Below are positions 27,526 through 36,549 of a DNA stretch of 64,000 nucleotides, piece after piece. The stretch comes from Pseudomonas sp. S35. Its GTDB lineage: Bacteria > Pseudomonadota > Gammaproteobacteria > Pseudomonadales > Pseudomonadaceae. The notes beneath the pieces were generated by a model. That model did no database searches. It saw nothing but the letters and a program-made list of their open reading frames with translations, and was not told where the DNA came from. Numbering within the stretch: position 1 is the first letter of the stretch; the number at the start of each line of letters is the position of its first letter. The translations under genes and the position numbers were made by a program. The stretch covers positions 3,534,001 through 3,598,000 of the forward strand of contig NZ_CP019431.1 of NCBI RefSeq assembly GCF_009866765.1, written 5' to 3'.

Positions 27526-30500
27526 GACTCAACCGGCTCCAGGCTTTGCGGCTCTTTGCGCCAGCGACGGCCCAGGCGATCGAAGTACAGGTAGATCACC
27601 GGCGTGGTGAACAGGGTCAACACCTGGCTCACCAGCAACCCACCGACCATCACCAGGCCCAGGGGCTGGCGCAATTCTGCGCCGGAACCGCTGGCCAACA
27701 TCAACGGCACCGCACCGAACAAGGCCGCCAGGGTGGTCATCAGGATCGGCCGGAAGCGCAACAGTGCGGCCTGGTAGATCGCGGTCTGCGGGTCGAGGCC
27801 CTGGTTGCGTTCAGCGTCGAGGGCGAAGTCGATCATCATGATCGCGTTCTTCTTCACGATCCCGATCAGCAAAATGATGCCGATGATCGCGATCATGCCC
27901 AGGTCATTGCCGCTGAGCAGCAAGGCCAGCAAGGCCCCCACTGCCGCCGACGGCAAGGTCGACAGGATGGTGATCGGGTGGATATAGCTCTCGTAGAGCA
28001 CGCCCAGCACGATGTACATGGTGACCACCGCTGCCAGGATCAGCAGCAAGGTGCTCGACAGCGAAGCTTCGAATGCCTGCGCCGCGCCCTGGAACTGGGT
28101 CTGCACGCCCACCGGCATGCCGATGTCTTTCTGCGCCTGATTGATCAGCTCCACGCCTTTGCCCAGTGCCACACCGGGCGCCAGGTTGAACGACATCATC
28201 ACCGCCGGGAACTGGCCGATATGCGCAATGGCCAACTGCGCCTGGCGCTGCTCGACACGGGCCAGGCTCGACAAGCGCACCTGGCCGCCATCGGTGGTTT
28301 TCACATGGATCTGGTTCAGCGCATCCGGGCCGAGGGTTTCGCCGGACTGGGCCTGCAACACCACGCGGTATTGGCTGGCTTGGGTGTAGATGGTCGAAAT
28401 CTGGCGCTGGCCAAAAGCGTCGTACAGCGCGTCGGTGATGGTCGACACGCTGACACCCAGGCGCGAGGCCGCATCGCGGTCAATCACCAGGTACACCTGC
28501 AGGCCTTTGTCTTGCAGGTCGCTGGCAACGTCGGTGAGCTCCGGCAACTGGCTGAGGGTGTGCACCAGCTTGTCGCTCCACAGCGCCAGCAGCTCGGAGT
28601 CCGGGGAGGACATGCTGAACTGGTATTGGGTGCGGCTCACGCGATCTTCGATGGTGAGGTCCTGCACCGGCTGCATAAACAGGCGGATACCCACCAGTTT
28701 GTCGATCTGCGGCTGCAAGCGGGTGATCACCTGGGCTGCGCTCAAGTCGCGCTCGCCGTGGGCCTTGAGGTTGATCAGCAAGCGGCCACTGTTGAGGGTG
28801 GCGTTGTCACCGTCCACACCGATATAGGACGACAGGCTTTCCACGGCCGGGTCGGCCAGGATGATCTTGGCCAGCGCTTGTTGACGCTGGCTCATGGCGG
28901 CGAAGGAAATCGACTGCGGCGCCTCGGAAATACCCTGGATCACCCCCGTGTCCTGCACCGGGAAAAAGCCCTTGGGCACCACCAGGTACAGCACCACAGT
29001 TAGGCCCAGGGTGGCGATGGCCACCAACAGGGTCAGCGGCTGGTGCTTGAGCACCCATTGCAACTTGCGCCCGTAGGCTTCGATCATCCAGTCGATCCAG
29101 GCACCACTGGCCTTGTAGAAACGGCTTTGCTCTTCTTCCTTGGGTTCACGCTTGAGCAGCCGCGCGCACATCATCGGCGTAAGGGTCAACGACACGACCA
29201 GGGAAATCAGGATCGCCACCGCCAGGGTGATGGCAAATTCGCGGAACAGGCGCCCGACGACATCGGCCATGAACAGCAGCGGGATCAGCACTGCGATCAG
29301 CGACAGGGTCAGGGAAATCAGGGTGAAGCCAATCTGCTTGGCGCCCTTGAGCGCAGCGGCAAGCGGGGTCTCGCCTTCTTCGATATAGCGAGAGATGTTC
29401 TCCAGCATCACGATGGCATCGTCCACCACGAACCCGGTGGCGATGGTCAAGGCCATCAGCGTCAGGTTGTTGATGGAGAACCCGGCCAGGTACATCACGC
29501 CAAAGGTGCCCACCAGCGACAGCGGCACCGCAATCGACGGAATGATCGTGGCGCTGACACGGCGCAGGAACAGGAAGGTCACCATCACCACCAGGGCGAT
29601 GGCGATCAGCAACTCGTGTTGCACGTCCTTGACCGAGGCGCGGATGGTCTGGGTGCGGTCAGTGAGCACGGTGACATCCAGGCCGGCCGGCAGGTTGTCG
29701 GTGATGCTCGGCAGCAACGCCTTGATGCGGTCCACCACCTCGATCACGTTGGCGCCCGGCTGGCGCTGGATGTTCAATAGCACCGCCTGGTTTTCATTGG
29801 CCCAGGCCGCAAGGCGTTCGTTTTCGGCACCATCGACGATTTGCGCGACATCTTTAAGGCGCAACGGCGCGCCGTTGTTATAGGCCAGGATCAGTTCGGC
29901 GTATTGCTGGGGCGAGACCAACTGGTCGTTGGCATCGAGCATCGACACCCGCGTCGGGCCGTCGAAGTTGCCCTTGGGCTGGTTGACGTTGGACGCGGCG
30001 ATCAGGGTGCGCACATCCGACAGGTTCAAGCCATTGGCCGCCAGGGCCTCGGGGTTGACCTTGATGCGCACGGCCTGGCGCTGGCCGCCGGCGATGCTGA
30101 CCATGCCGACGCCGCTGATCTGCGCGATTTTCTGCGCCATGCGCGTGTCGACCAAGTCATTGAGCTTGGGCAGCAGCATGGTCTTTGAGCTGATGGCCAG
30201 GGTCAGCACCGGGGTATCGGCCGGGTTGACCTTGTTGTACACCGGCGGCGCCGGCAGATCCTTGGGCAGCAGGTTGGTGGCGGCGTTGATCGCGGCCTGC
30301 ACCTGTTGCTCGGCGACATCCATATTGATGTCGAGGTTGAAACGCAGGGTCAGCACCGAGGCGCCACCGGAACTGGTGGACGCCATCTGGGTCAGGCCCG
30401 GCATCTGCCCGAACTGGCGCTCAAGAGGCGCAGTGACCGCGCTGGTCATCACATCGGGGCTGGCGCCGGGGTACAGCGTCATCACCCGGATCGTCGGGTA

Positions 30501-30623
30501 ATCCACCTGGGGCAAGGCCGAGACCGGCAGCAAGCGGTACGCGATGATGCCGGCCAGGACGATGGCCAGCATGCTCAGCGTGGTGGCGACCGGGCGAAGA
30601 ATAAACAGCCGCGACAGGTTCAT
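27522..30623 (-). CDS. muxB: RND efflux permease (MuxB/MdtB-like)
   Basis: A 1033-residue RND permease starting [22 protein letters not shown]4 has [21 protein letters not shown] with the proton-relay aspartates, and the C-terminal half has [22 protein letters not shown]. It is about as long as MuxC and clearly paralogous, as in MdtB/MdtC. The two permeases are expected to assemble together with the MuxA adaptor. ATGA overlaps at both ends place it in the middle of the coupled operon muxA-muxB-muxC-outer-membrane factor. No regulator gene is adjacent. Confidence 0.93.
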   Translation of the reverse strand: MNLSRLFILRPVATTLSMLAIVLAGIIAYRLLPVSALPQVDYPTIRVMTLYPGASPDVMTSAVTAPLERQFGQMPGLTQMASTSSGGASVLTLRFNLDINMDVAEQQVQAAINAATNLLPKDLPAPPVYNKVNPADTPVLTLAISSKTMLLPKLNDLVDTRMAQKIAQISGVGMVSIAGGQRQAVRIKVNPEALAANGLNLSDVRTLIAASNVNQPKGNFDGPTRVSMLDANDQLVSPQQYAELILAYNNGAPLRLKDVAQIVDGAENERLAAWANENQAVLLNIQRQPGANVIEVVDRIKALLPSITDNLPAGLDVTVLTDRTQTIRASVKDVQHELLIAIALVVMVTFLFLRRVSATIIPSIAVPLSLVGTFGVMYLAGFSINNLTLMALTIATGFVVDDAIVMLENISRYIEEGETPLAAALKGAKQIGFTLISLTLSLIAVLIPLLFMADVVGRLFREFAITLAVAILISLVVSLTLTPMMCARLLKREPKEEEQSRFYKASGAWIDWMIEAYGRKLQWVLKHQPLTLLVAIATLGLTVVLYLVVPKGFFPVQDTGVIQGISEAPQSISFAAMSQRQQALAKIILADPAVESLSSYIGVDGDNATLNSGRLLINLKAHGERDLSAAQVITRLQPQIDKLVGIRLFMQPVQDLTIEDRVSRTQYQFSMSSPDSELLALWSDKLVHTLSQLPELTDVASDLQDKGLQVYLVIDRDAASRLGVSVSTITDALYDAFGQRQISTIYTQASQYRVVLQAQSGETLGPDALNQIHVKTTDGGQVRLSSLARVEQRQAQLAIAHIGQFPAVMMSFNLAPGVALGKGVELINQAQKDIGMPVGVQTQFQGAAQAFEASLSSTLLLILAAVVTMYIVLGVLYESYIHPITILSTLPSAAVGALLALLLSGNDLGMIAIIGIILLIGIVKKNAIMMIDFALDAERNQGLDPQTAIYQAALLRFRPILMTTLAALFGAVPLMLASGSGAELRQPLGLVMVGGLLVSQVLTLFTTPVIYLYFDRLGRRWRKEPQSLEPVES

Positions 30624-31918
30624 GCGCCGACCTTTTGCGCCTTGCCGGCGTCAGCGCCGGTCTCCCCTTTCGCCGCAGGTTTGCCCTGCAGGTGTTCAGT
30701 CGGCGTGGTCGGCACGGCACTGCTGTCGTTGACCACTTCGATTTCGCTGCCTTCCTTGAGGCGGTCGGTGCCTTCCAGCACCACACGGTCGCCGGCGACC
30801 AGGCCTTCCTTGATCACGGTGTTTTCGCCGTCGGTGTCACCGACCACCAGGGGCTGGACCTTGACCTTCTTGTCGCCATCGAGCTTGTAGACAAAGGTGC
30901 CGGTGTTGCCGAACTGGATCGCGGCGGAAGGCGCCAGCACCACGTTGTGCAGGGTGTCGGCCAGCAGGTGCACGTTGACAAACTGGTTGGGGAACAGCGC
31001 CTTGTCCTTGTTATCGAAGCGCGCCTTGAATTTCAGGGTGCCGGTGGTGACGTCGATCTGGTTGTCCAGGCTCTGCAACACACCGACGGCCTGCTGCTTA
31101 ACGTCGCCACGGTCCCAGGCTTCCACGGGCAGTTTGTTGCCGGCGTGGTAACGGGCGAGCACGGTTTCCAGGGTGTTTTCCGGCAGGGTGAAGGCCACGC
31201 TGATCGGCTGAGTCTGCGTGATCACGGCCAGGGCGGTGGTGTCGTTGGCGGCCACCAGGTTGCCGACGTCAAGCTGGCGCAAGCCCACACGCCCGGCAAT
31301 CGGTGCGCGGATCTTGGTGAATTCAAGGTTGAGCTTGGCGTCGTCGACCGCGCCCTGGTTGGTCTTGACCGTGCCCTGGTATTGCAGCACCAGCGCTTCG
31401 GCGGTGTCGAGGGTCTGCTTGGCGATACTGTCCTGGGCATACAGGCCGCGATAACGCTCGACGTCGACCTGGGCGTTTTTCAGTTGGGCCTGGTTCTGCA
31501 TCAAGGTGCCCTGGGCCTGGAGCAAGGCGTTCTGGTAGCTGCGCGGGTCGATTTCCGCCAGCAGGTCGCCGGCCTTGACCATCTGCCCTTCTTCAAAGGC
31601 GATCTTCACCAACTCCCCGCCCACTCGGCTGCGCACATTGATGGTGTTAAGCGCAGTGACGGTGCCCAAGGCCTTGTAGTAAACCGGGAACTCCCCCAAT
31701 ACCGCCGGCGCCACACGCACCGGTACCGGGCCGGTGGAACCGCCGAAGCCCGGGCGCGCCATGCCGGTTTTGCCGGTGTGGCCGGCCGGTGCGTCTTTTT
31801 GGGCCGCGCCGCCGGGCCAGAATTTCCAGCACAGACCGGCGATAACCAGCAGCACAAGCAGGCCGAACAGCCAACGACGGGAGTTGCGGGGGGAGGATTG
31901 CATGGAGTGATCAACCAT
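30620..31918 (-). CDS. muxA: RND periplasmic adaptor (MuxA/MdtA-like)
   Basis: A 432-residue membrane-fusion protein. It has an N-terminal anchor ([20 protein letters not shown]), then a barrel-sandwich hybrid ([19 protein letters not shown] and the matching [20 protein letters not shown]) flanking a coiled-coil hairpin ([20 protein letters not shown]). The C-terminal domain includes [18 protein letters not shown]. It bridges the permeases and the outer-membrane channel. A Gly/Pro-rich linker follows the anchor. The first gene of the operon; start 31918 is the first ATG, with a second in-frame ATG at 31903. The promoter lies in the 230 bp before tpx. Confidence 0.92.
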   Translation of the reverse strand: MVDHSMQSSPRNSRRWLFGLLVLLVIAGLCWKFWPGGAAQKDAPAGHTGKTGMARPGFGGSTGPVPVRVAPAVLGEFPVYYKALGTVTALNTINVRSRVGGELVKIAFEEGQMVKAGDLLAEIDPRSYQNALLQAQGTLMQNQAQLKNAQVDVERYRGLYAQDSIAKQTLDTAEALVLQYQGTVKTNQGAVDDAKLNLEFTKIRAPIAGRVGLRQLDVGNLVAANDTTALAVITQTQPISVAFTLPENTLETVLARYHAGNKLPVEAWDRGDVKQQAVGVLQSLDNQIDVTTGTLKFKARFDNKDKALFPNQFVNVHLLADTLHNVVLAPSAAIQFGNTGTFVYKLDGDKKVKVQPLVVGDTDGENTVIKEGLVAGDRVVLEGTDRLKEGSEIEVVNDSSAVPTTPTEHLQGKPAAKGETGADAGKAQKVGA

Positions 31919-32075
31919 TGGGCGCGAGAGCTTCTTCTTTGGGAGGCTGAAAGATAAGCACTGGGGCGCATTAAGAAAAGCGCCTTTACCGGCTATTTAC
32001 CTTGGGCTTACAACTTTTAACGTCTGCACTTAGTCCGTCGGCTATTTCCCTAAACGTCTGAAGCACAAATGAAAA

Positions 32076-32097
32076 CGGCCTGGACTAGGCCAGGCCG
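32076..32097 (-). terminator. Probable terminator of tpx
   Basis: CGGCCTGG and CCAGGCCG form an 8 bp stem with a 6-base loop, followed on the minus strand by TTTTC. It sits 54 bases after the tpx stop codon. Confidence 0.65.
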
Positions 32098-32150
32098 CAA
32101 TCATGTATCTAGCGTGTTACCGCATCACGACAGCAATACGCAGAAGGCAG

Positions 32151-32651
32151 TTACTTCAAGACAGCCAGAACGGCTTCGTAGTTCGGCTCTTCAGCGATTT
32201 CCTTGACCAACTCGCTGTGCAGCACGTTGTTGTTTTCGTCCAGCACCACGACGGCGCGGGCGGTCAAGGCGCGCAGCGGGCCATCAGCGATTGCCACGCC
32301 AAAGTCCTGAGCGAAGGCAGGATCACGGAAATCCGACAGGTTCTTCACGTTTTCCAGGCCTTCGGAGCCGCAGAAGCGTGCCTGGGCGAATGGCAGGTCG
32401 GTGGAGATGCACAGAACAACAGTGTTGTTCAGTTCGTTGGCCTGGGCGTTGAACTTACGCACCGACGTCGCGCAGGTCGGGGTATCAACGCTTGGGAAGA
32501 TGTTCAGCACTTTGCGCTTGCCGGCGAAGGTCGCCAGGGTTGCATCCGACAGGTCGCCGGCGGTCAGGATGAAATCTGGAGCCTGGGTGCCGACTTGCGG
32601 CAATTGGCCTTCAACCTGGACCGGGTTGCCTTTGAGGGTGACTTGAGCCAT
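32151..32651 (-). CDS. tpx: Thiol peroxidase
   Basis: A 166-residue atypical 2-Cys peroxiredoxin that reduces hydrogen peroxide and organic hydroperoxides with thioredoxin. Peroxidatic Cys60 lies in [15 protein letters not shown] and resolving Cys94 in ARFCGSEG, matching Tpx spacing. Length and sequence ([18 protein letters not shown]) are typical; probably cytoplasmic or periplasmic as in relatives. AAGGATTCC lies upstream of the ATG. Monocistronic, with a terminator downstream. Confidence 0.97.
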   Translation of the reverse strand: MAQVTLKGNPVQVEGQLPQVGTQAPDFILTAGDLSDATLATFAGKRKVLNIFPSVDTPTCATSVRKFNAQANELNNTVVLCISTDLPFAQARFCGSEGLENVKNLSDFRDPAFAQDFGVAIADGPLRALTARAVVVLDENNNVLHSELVKEIAEEPNYEAVLAVLK

Positions 32652-32809
32652 GAACGGAATCCTTATGCGGGTTTTGGTTAAACGAATTCAAGAGGCGGAA
32701 GTTAACCACAAAGTACCGTGGCGACCTACCGCCAGACACAAATTGTCATGCCCACAGGTTGTGGTTTAATTGCGCGCTTTTCGCCCGCCCTTTAAGGAAG
32801 CTGTTGTTG

Positions 32810-34099
32810 ATGAAACCGCCTGCCACCAAAGTCCTGGTCATTGGTTATGTCTGGCCGGAGCCGCGTTCATCGGCCGCAGGTGGGCATATGATGCAGATCC
32901 TGGAAACTTTTCTTACACAAGATTGGGATATTACCTTCAGCAGCCCCGCCGCACTCGGCGAGCACAAGGCCGACCTCTGCGCACTGGGTATCGCCGAATG
33001 CGCCATCGAGCTCAATAACAGCAGTTTCGATGACTTTATCCGCGAACTCGCCCCGGATATCGTGCTGTTCGACCGCTTCATGATGGAAGAGCAGTTCGGC
33101 TGGCGCGTAGAGAAGTGTTGCCCCTACGCCCTGCGCGTGCTGGAAACCTGCGACCTGCAAAGCCTGCGCGACGCCCGCCAGCAACGGCTCAAGGATCATC
33201 TCAAGGCACACCCGCACAGCGACGACTTCAGCGCATTGTTTGCGCCAGCGCTGGCGCAAGAATTCCAACTGATGGCCGACACGGACATCGCCAAGCGAGA
33301 GATGGCTGCCATCTACCGCTGTGACATCAGCCTGATGATCTCCGACGTGGAGATGCGCTTGCTGACCGAGCAATTCAACGTGCCAGCCGCCCTGCTCCAC
33401 TGGTGCCCGCTGATGCTGGAGCTGCCGCGCGCGCCTTTCGCGCCGTTCGAAGACCGTGCGCATTTCCTGAGCATCGGCAACTTCCGCCACGCCCCCAATT
33501 GGGATGCGGTGCTGTGGATGAAGAACAGCCTGTGGCCATTGATTCGCCAACAGTTGCCGGGGGCGCAATTGCACCTCTACGGTGCCTACACCCCGCCCAA
33601 GGCGACCGCGTTGCACAACCCGGCGCAGGGCTTTCATGTGATGAACTGGGCCGAGGACGCGTTGCAGGTGATGAGCGCAGCACGCATCTGCCTGGCACCG
33701 CTGCGCTTCGGCGCGGGCATCAAGGGCAAGCTGGCGGACGCCATGTTATGCGGCACACCGAACATCACCACGCCGATCGGTGCCGAGGGCATGGGCGATG
33801 AACAGGCTTGGCCGGGCATGATCGAACACAGCGCTCCGGCCCTGGCCGCCGCTGCCGTGGCCTTGTACCAGGACCGCGAACGCTGGACCCAGGCCCAGGA
33901 AGACGGCCGCCAGTTGATTGCCCGTCGCTACAACCAGAACGTCCACGGCCCCGCGCTGGTGGAATGCCTGGAGCACTGCCGCAGCGACCTCGCCGCCCAT
34001 CGCCGCAACAACTTCACCGGCAGCATGCTGCGCCATCACGCCCACAAAAGTACCCAGTACATGTCCCAGTGGATCGAGGCGAAAAACCGCGTGCTGTAA
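32810..34099 (+). CDS. Glycosyltransferase, GT4-like
   Basis: A 429-residue protein with a GT-B fold. The N-terminal half has VLVIGYVWPEPRSSAAGGHM and DIVLFDRFMMEEQFGW; the C-terminal half has FLSIGNFRHAPNWDAVLWM, LHLYGAY and LAPLRFGAGIKGKLADAMLCG with a following EGM, the usual nucleotide-sugar-binding pattern of GT4 enzymes. The acceptor and sugar are unknown; no polysaccharide cluster surrounds it. ATG 32810 follows AAGGAAG. It precedes mtlR on the same strand by 72 bp, but a shared role is not evident. Confidence 0.85.
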   Translation: MKPPATKVLVIGYVWPEPRSSAAGGHMMQILETFLTQDWDITFSSPAALGEHKADLCALGIAECAIELNNSSFDDFIRELAPDIVLFDRFMMEEQFGWRVEKCCPYALRVLETCDLQSLRDARQQRLKDHLKAHPHSDDFSALFAPALAQEFQLMADTDIAKREMAAIYRCDISLMISDVEMRLLTEQFNVPAALLHWCPLMLELPRAPFAPFEDRAHFLSIGNFRHAPNWDAVLWMKNSLWPLIRQQLPGAQLHLYGAYTPPKATALHNPAQGFHVMNWAEDALQVMSAARICLAPLRFGAGIKGKLADAMLCGTPNITTPIGAEGMGDEQAWPGMIEHSAPALAAAAVALYQDRERWTQAQEDGRQLIARRYNQNVHGPALVECLEHCRSDLAAHRRNNFTGSMLRHHAHKSTQYMSQWIEAKNRVL

Positions 34100-34171
34100 A
34101 CACCGACGCTGGCAGGGTCGCGCGCAAGGGGGCATTATTCGGGTCGCAACCAACAATAAAGCGACGGCAGC

Positions 34172-35077
34172 ATGACCCGAGCAACGCGCATCACCGACCC
34201 TTCCTACGAGCTGATGGACGATCACAACGGTCTGTCCATCATCTATCGCCAACACGGCTTCCCCTGCCCGCTGGTGCGCTGGCATTTCCACAAGGAATAC
34301 GAGCTGCACCTGATCGTCGCCAGCTCCGGCAAAGTGTTTATCGGCGACTACATCGGCAACTTCTACCCCGAAAGCCTGTTCCTCACCGGCCCCAACCTGC
34401 CCCATAACTGGATCAGCCAGGTGGAGGAAGACGAGGTGGTGCCCAAGCGCGACATGCTGGTGAATTTCACCGATGAGCTGTTCGAGCAGGGCAGCCACAT
34501 TTTTACCGAGCTGAAAATGCTGGCACCGTTGCTGGAGCGCGCTCAATACGGTATTGAGTTCCGCTGCAAAAAAACCATCGCCCAAGCCATGAGCCTGATG
34601 CAACGTATCGAAGATGCCCAGGGCATGGCGCGCCTGGGGCACTTCTTTATCTTGCTGGAAGTGTTGAGTACCTGTGAGGACTACCAACTGCTGTCCGGCG
34701 TGACCACGCCGCAACTGGCCGATGAGCACAGCATCGACCGCACCAACCGCGCGGTGGACTATATCTTTGCGCATTACGCGCGGGAGTTGCCCCTGGAGGA
34801 AGTGGCGGAACACCTGGGCATGAAGCCGACGTATTTTTCCCGGGTGTTCAAGCAGGCCACCGGGCGCACGTTTATCGAATTCGTCAACCGGCTGCGCATC
34901 AGTAAATCCTGCGAATTGCTCGCGGACGGTAACAAGGCCGTGACGGACGTGTGTTTTGAGTCAGGCTTTAACAACATCTCCAACTTCAACCGACGTTTTC
35001 AGCAGCTCAAGGGCATGACGCCTTCCCATTACCGGCGCCTGGCAGTACAACGCCTGACTGAGCAAAACCTGGCTTGA
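34172..35077 (+). CDS. mtlR: AraC/XylS-family activator of mannitol utilisation
   Basis: A 301-residue AraC-type regulator. The N-terminal cupin-like sensor includes FPCPLVRWHFHKEYELHLIV and GNFYPESLFLTGPNLPHNW. The C-terminal double HTH has LPLEEVAEHLGMKPTYFSRVFKQATG and the second helix pair ITKSCEL-type region followed by DVCFESGFNNISNFNRRF. Size and sequence fit MtlR, which in P. fluorescens activates mtlEFGKDYZ in response to mannitol, sorbitol and arabitol and is normally encoded close to mtlE. Here it is separated from mtlE by ~6.4 kb of accessory DNA. The identity rests on family resemblance and proximity to the mtl operon. Confidence 0.85.
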   Translation: MTRATRITDPSYELMDDHNGLSIIYRQHGFPCPLVRWHFHKEYELHLIVASSGKVFIGDYIGNFYPESLFLTGPNLPHNWISQVEEDEVVPKRDMLVNFTDELFEQGSHIFTELKMLAPLLERAQYGIEFRCKKTIAQAMSLMQRIEDAQGMARLGHFFILLEVLSTCEDYQLLSGVTTPQLADEHSIDRTNRAVDYIFAHYARELPLEEVAEHLGMKPTYFSRVFKQATGRTFIEFVNRLRISKSCELLADGNKAVTDVCFESGFNNISNFNRRFQQLKGMTPSHYRRLAVQRLTEQNLA

Positions 35078-35098
35078 AAGCAGGGCTGCCACTCATCT

Positions 35099-35123
35099 GA
35101 ACTGGTAGTTCTGACAGTATCGC
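35099..35123 (+). repeat. Upstream repeat, copy A (paired with 35642-35666)
   Basis: GAACTGGTAGTTCTGACAGT plus ATCGC lies 57 bp before the first small paralogue. A matching copy precedes the second small paralogue, so the duplication included the upstream region. Confidence 0.8.
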
Positions 35124-35179
35124 GCTTGTAGTGCATTGCTCATGCTGATGTTCGCGCCCTTATCAGCAGAGCCTCCACC

Positions 35180-35587
35180 ATGAACAAATCAGGCAACACG
35201 CCCCTTTTCATCGACGAGTTTTCGAAATTCGACACGCCCGGCCAGACCTGGTCCTGGACCGGCGAAGGCGAGATCCAGATTGACGACTTCGACGGCAATT
35301 ATCGTTGGCTCTCAAACTCCGTGGCGCGGGACTTTGGCAAGGTGCTCAATGGTTCGGCCAAGGTCTATCTAACCGTACGCCTGCGTGGGAGGCTCCCCAA
35401 TGAAACGCTGGTGGCGGTACACCATGGGAACACCTGGCGGATTCCTGGGATCAGCAACTCACAATTTGGCTCCTATCGATTCGAACTAATGTCTACGGAC
35501 GACGGAGAGCTGTCGGTTAGCGTGCATTTCGAGACACGTCAACACATGGTGATCGAATCAATCATGACCAAGGGGCCTGTGCCATAA
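35180..35587 (+). CDS. Hypothetical protein, first of two tandem paralogues
   Basis: A 135-residue protein I do not recognise. It has no signal peptide or membrane segment. Aromatic and acidic residues are frequent (TWSWTGEGEIQIDDFDGNYRWL), with predicted beta strands throughout, as in small beta-sandwich or lectin-like domains. It is clearly related to the next gene: both share FxW-TG-G-I-DD-GxxxWL, then a K/EVxLxVRLRGRL-type strand, xxxHxGxTW/Y and a late H(F/L)ET strand. AT content is higher than in mtl genes. It begins 103 bp after mtlR and lies in the accessory insert upstream of the large toxin-like gene. Confidence 0.7.
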   Translation: MNKSGNTPLFIDEFSKFDTPGQTWSWTGEGEIQIDDFDGNYRWLSNSVARDFGKVLNGSAKVYLTVRLRGRLPNETLVAVHHGNTWRIPGISNSQFGSYRFELMSTDDGELSVSVHFETRQHMVIESIMTKGPVP

Positions 35588-35641
35588 GCGCGGTCCGCCA
35601 GAGGCAAATCAGCAGAACTGGCTGAGCATGACCGCCTGTCA

Positions 35642-35666
35642 GAACTGCCATTTCTAACAGTATCGC
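35642..35666 (+). repeat. Upstream repeat, copy B (paired with 35099-35123)
   Basis: GAACTGCCATTTCTAACAGT plus ATCGC is about 80% identical to copy A and lies 77 bp before the second small paralogue. It may be a shared regulatory site or simply a remnant of gene duplication. Confidence 0.8.
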
Positions 35667-35742
35667 AACAGGGTCCGGCTTTATTAAATGAACGTGCACA
35701 CGATACTTCCACTGCCCCATTAATTGTATCAAGGATAGAAAC

Positions 35743-36204
35743 ATGACTAAAAACACTAATCTAATCATCAATGAGCGCGTCGTCTTTGCGGATGAAGGAG
35801 AGAAGTTTGGATGGACAGGAGGCGGCTCCATCATTGATGACGACGTTAGCGGCCGAAGATGCTGGCTTGTGCTGAAGGCAAGTAAAGAATACCCGCAAAC
35901 GCTCCCGCCACACAGCGAAGTGACCGTGATTTTATTTGGTCGCGTCAGGCTATCGGGAAGCAAGCTAAAGTGCACCCACTCCGGAGGCACCTATACGTCA
36001 CCCAACGATATGCTCAACTCCCAAATGACCTCTTATTGGGTTAGAAATGCTAAAGCAGATGCGCAAGGCAAATTCTGGATACACCTCGAAACCGACAATG
36101 GTCAGGCCCTGCGCATTCACCAGATGGAAGTCATGGCGCCAGTGAATCTTGGAGACACCCCCGAGTCGCTAGGGATGACACTACTCAGCGCACTGGAGCC
36201 TTGA
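35743..36204 (+). CDS. Hypothetical protein, second of two tandem paralogues
   Basis: A 153-residue protein related to the preceding one. Corresponding segments are KFGWTGGGSIIDDDVSGRRCWL, EVTVILFGRVRL, CTHSGGTYTSPNDMLNSQMTSYW and FWIHLETDNGQALRIHQMEV. The WTG-G-DD motif and the terminal HLET strand align with the first copy. It is soluble, beta-rich and lacks a signal peptide. GGATAGAAACATG gives the start. Codon use is less GC-rich than the genome average seen in this window. Function unknown; location just upstream of the giant toxin-like gene makes an accessory or immunity-like role thinkable, but nothing shows it. Confidence 0.7.
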   Translation: MTKNTNLIINERVVFADEGEKFGWTGGGSIIDDDVSGRRCWLVLKASKEYPQTLPPHSEVTVILFGRVRLSGSKLKCTHSGGTYTSPNDMLNSQMTSYWVRNAKADAQGKFWIHLETDNGQALRIHQMEVMAPVNLGDTPESLGMTLLSALEP

Positions 36205-36215
36205 CTCTCAGCACC

Positions 36216-36249
36216 CACGCGCAGCCCCGTGTGTTCGGGCCTGCGCGTG
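36216..36249 (+). terminator. Stem-loop after the small paralogues
   Basis: CACGCGCAG pairs with CTGCGCGTG, with a further CCC/GGG inside. There is no clear T-run, so termination is plausible but not certain. It separates the small paralogues from the toxin gene. Confidence 0.4.
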
Positions 36250-36549
36250 TGCCTCACGCTGATCTACGCCAAAACCGCGCGCCCTCCTCAGCAATACGAC
36301 CACACACCCTGCCAACCACCTCGCACCGCCCAACTTAACAAATCGCAACATCAGCAGCAGGAACTTTCGCCCTGCCGCGACCATTTACTTTACTTCACAC
36401 ACTAAACTTATCGCGCATTAGTTTGCGCCCCCTAACAAACATAAAACACTTCGAAACACTGCCGGTAATTTTTCAATATCAAGCATTGTCGGCATTTCCA
36501 AATACTTTCATAGCAACACAATAACGACAACTTACTAACGGACCCCTTC
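36250..36549 (+). promoter_or_regulatory. AT-rich region upstream of the toxin-like gene
   Basis: This ~300 bp stretch without a gene is notably AT-rich for this genome, especially after 36400 (ATAAAACACTTCG, GGTAATTTTTCAATATC). It probably holds the promoter of the giant gene; no clear -35/-10 pair stands out. The ribosome site is weak (GGACCCC before ATG 36550). AT-rich upstream DNA of this kind is a usual target of silencing proteins such as MvaT, which is an inference. Confidence 0.4.

Noticed and set aside
25516..29003. Long plus-strand frames opposite the RND permeases
   Set aside because: Rich in His, Gln and Arg as expected from the complement of hydrophobic, GC-rich membrane-protein codons; no family resemblance.
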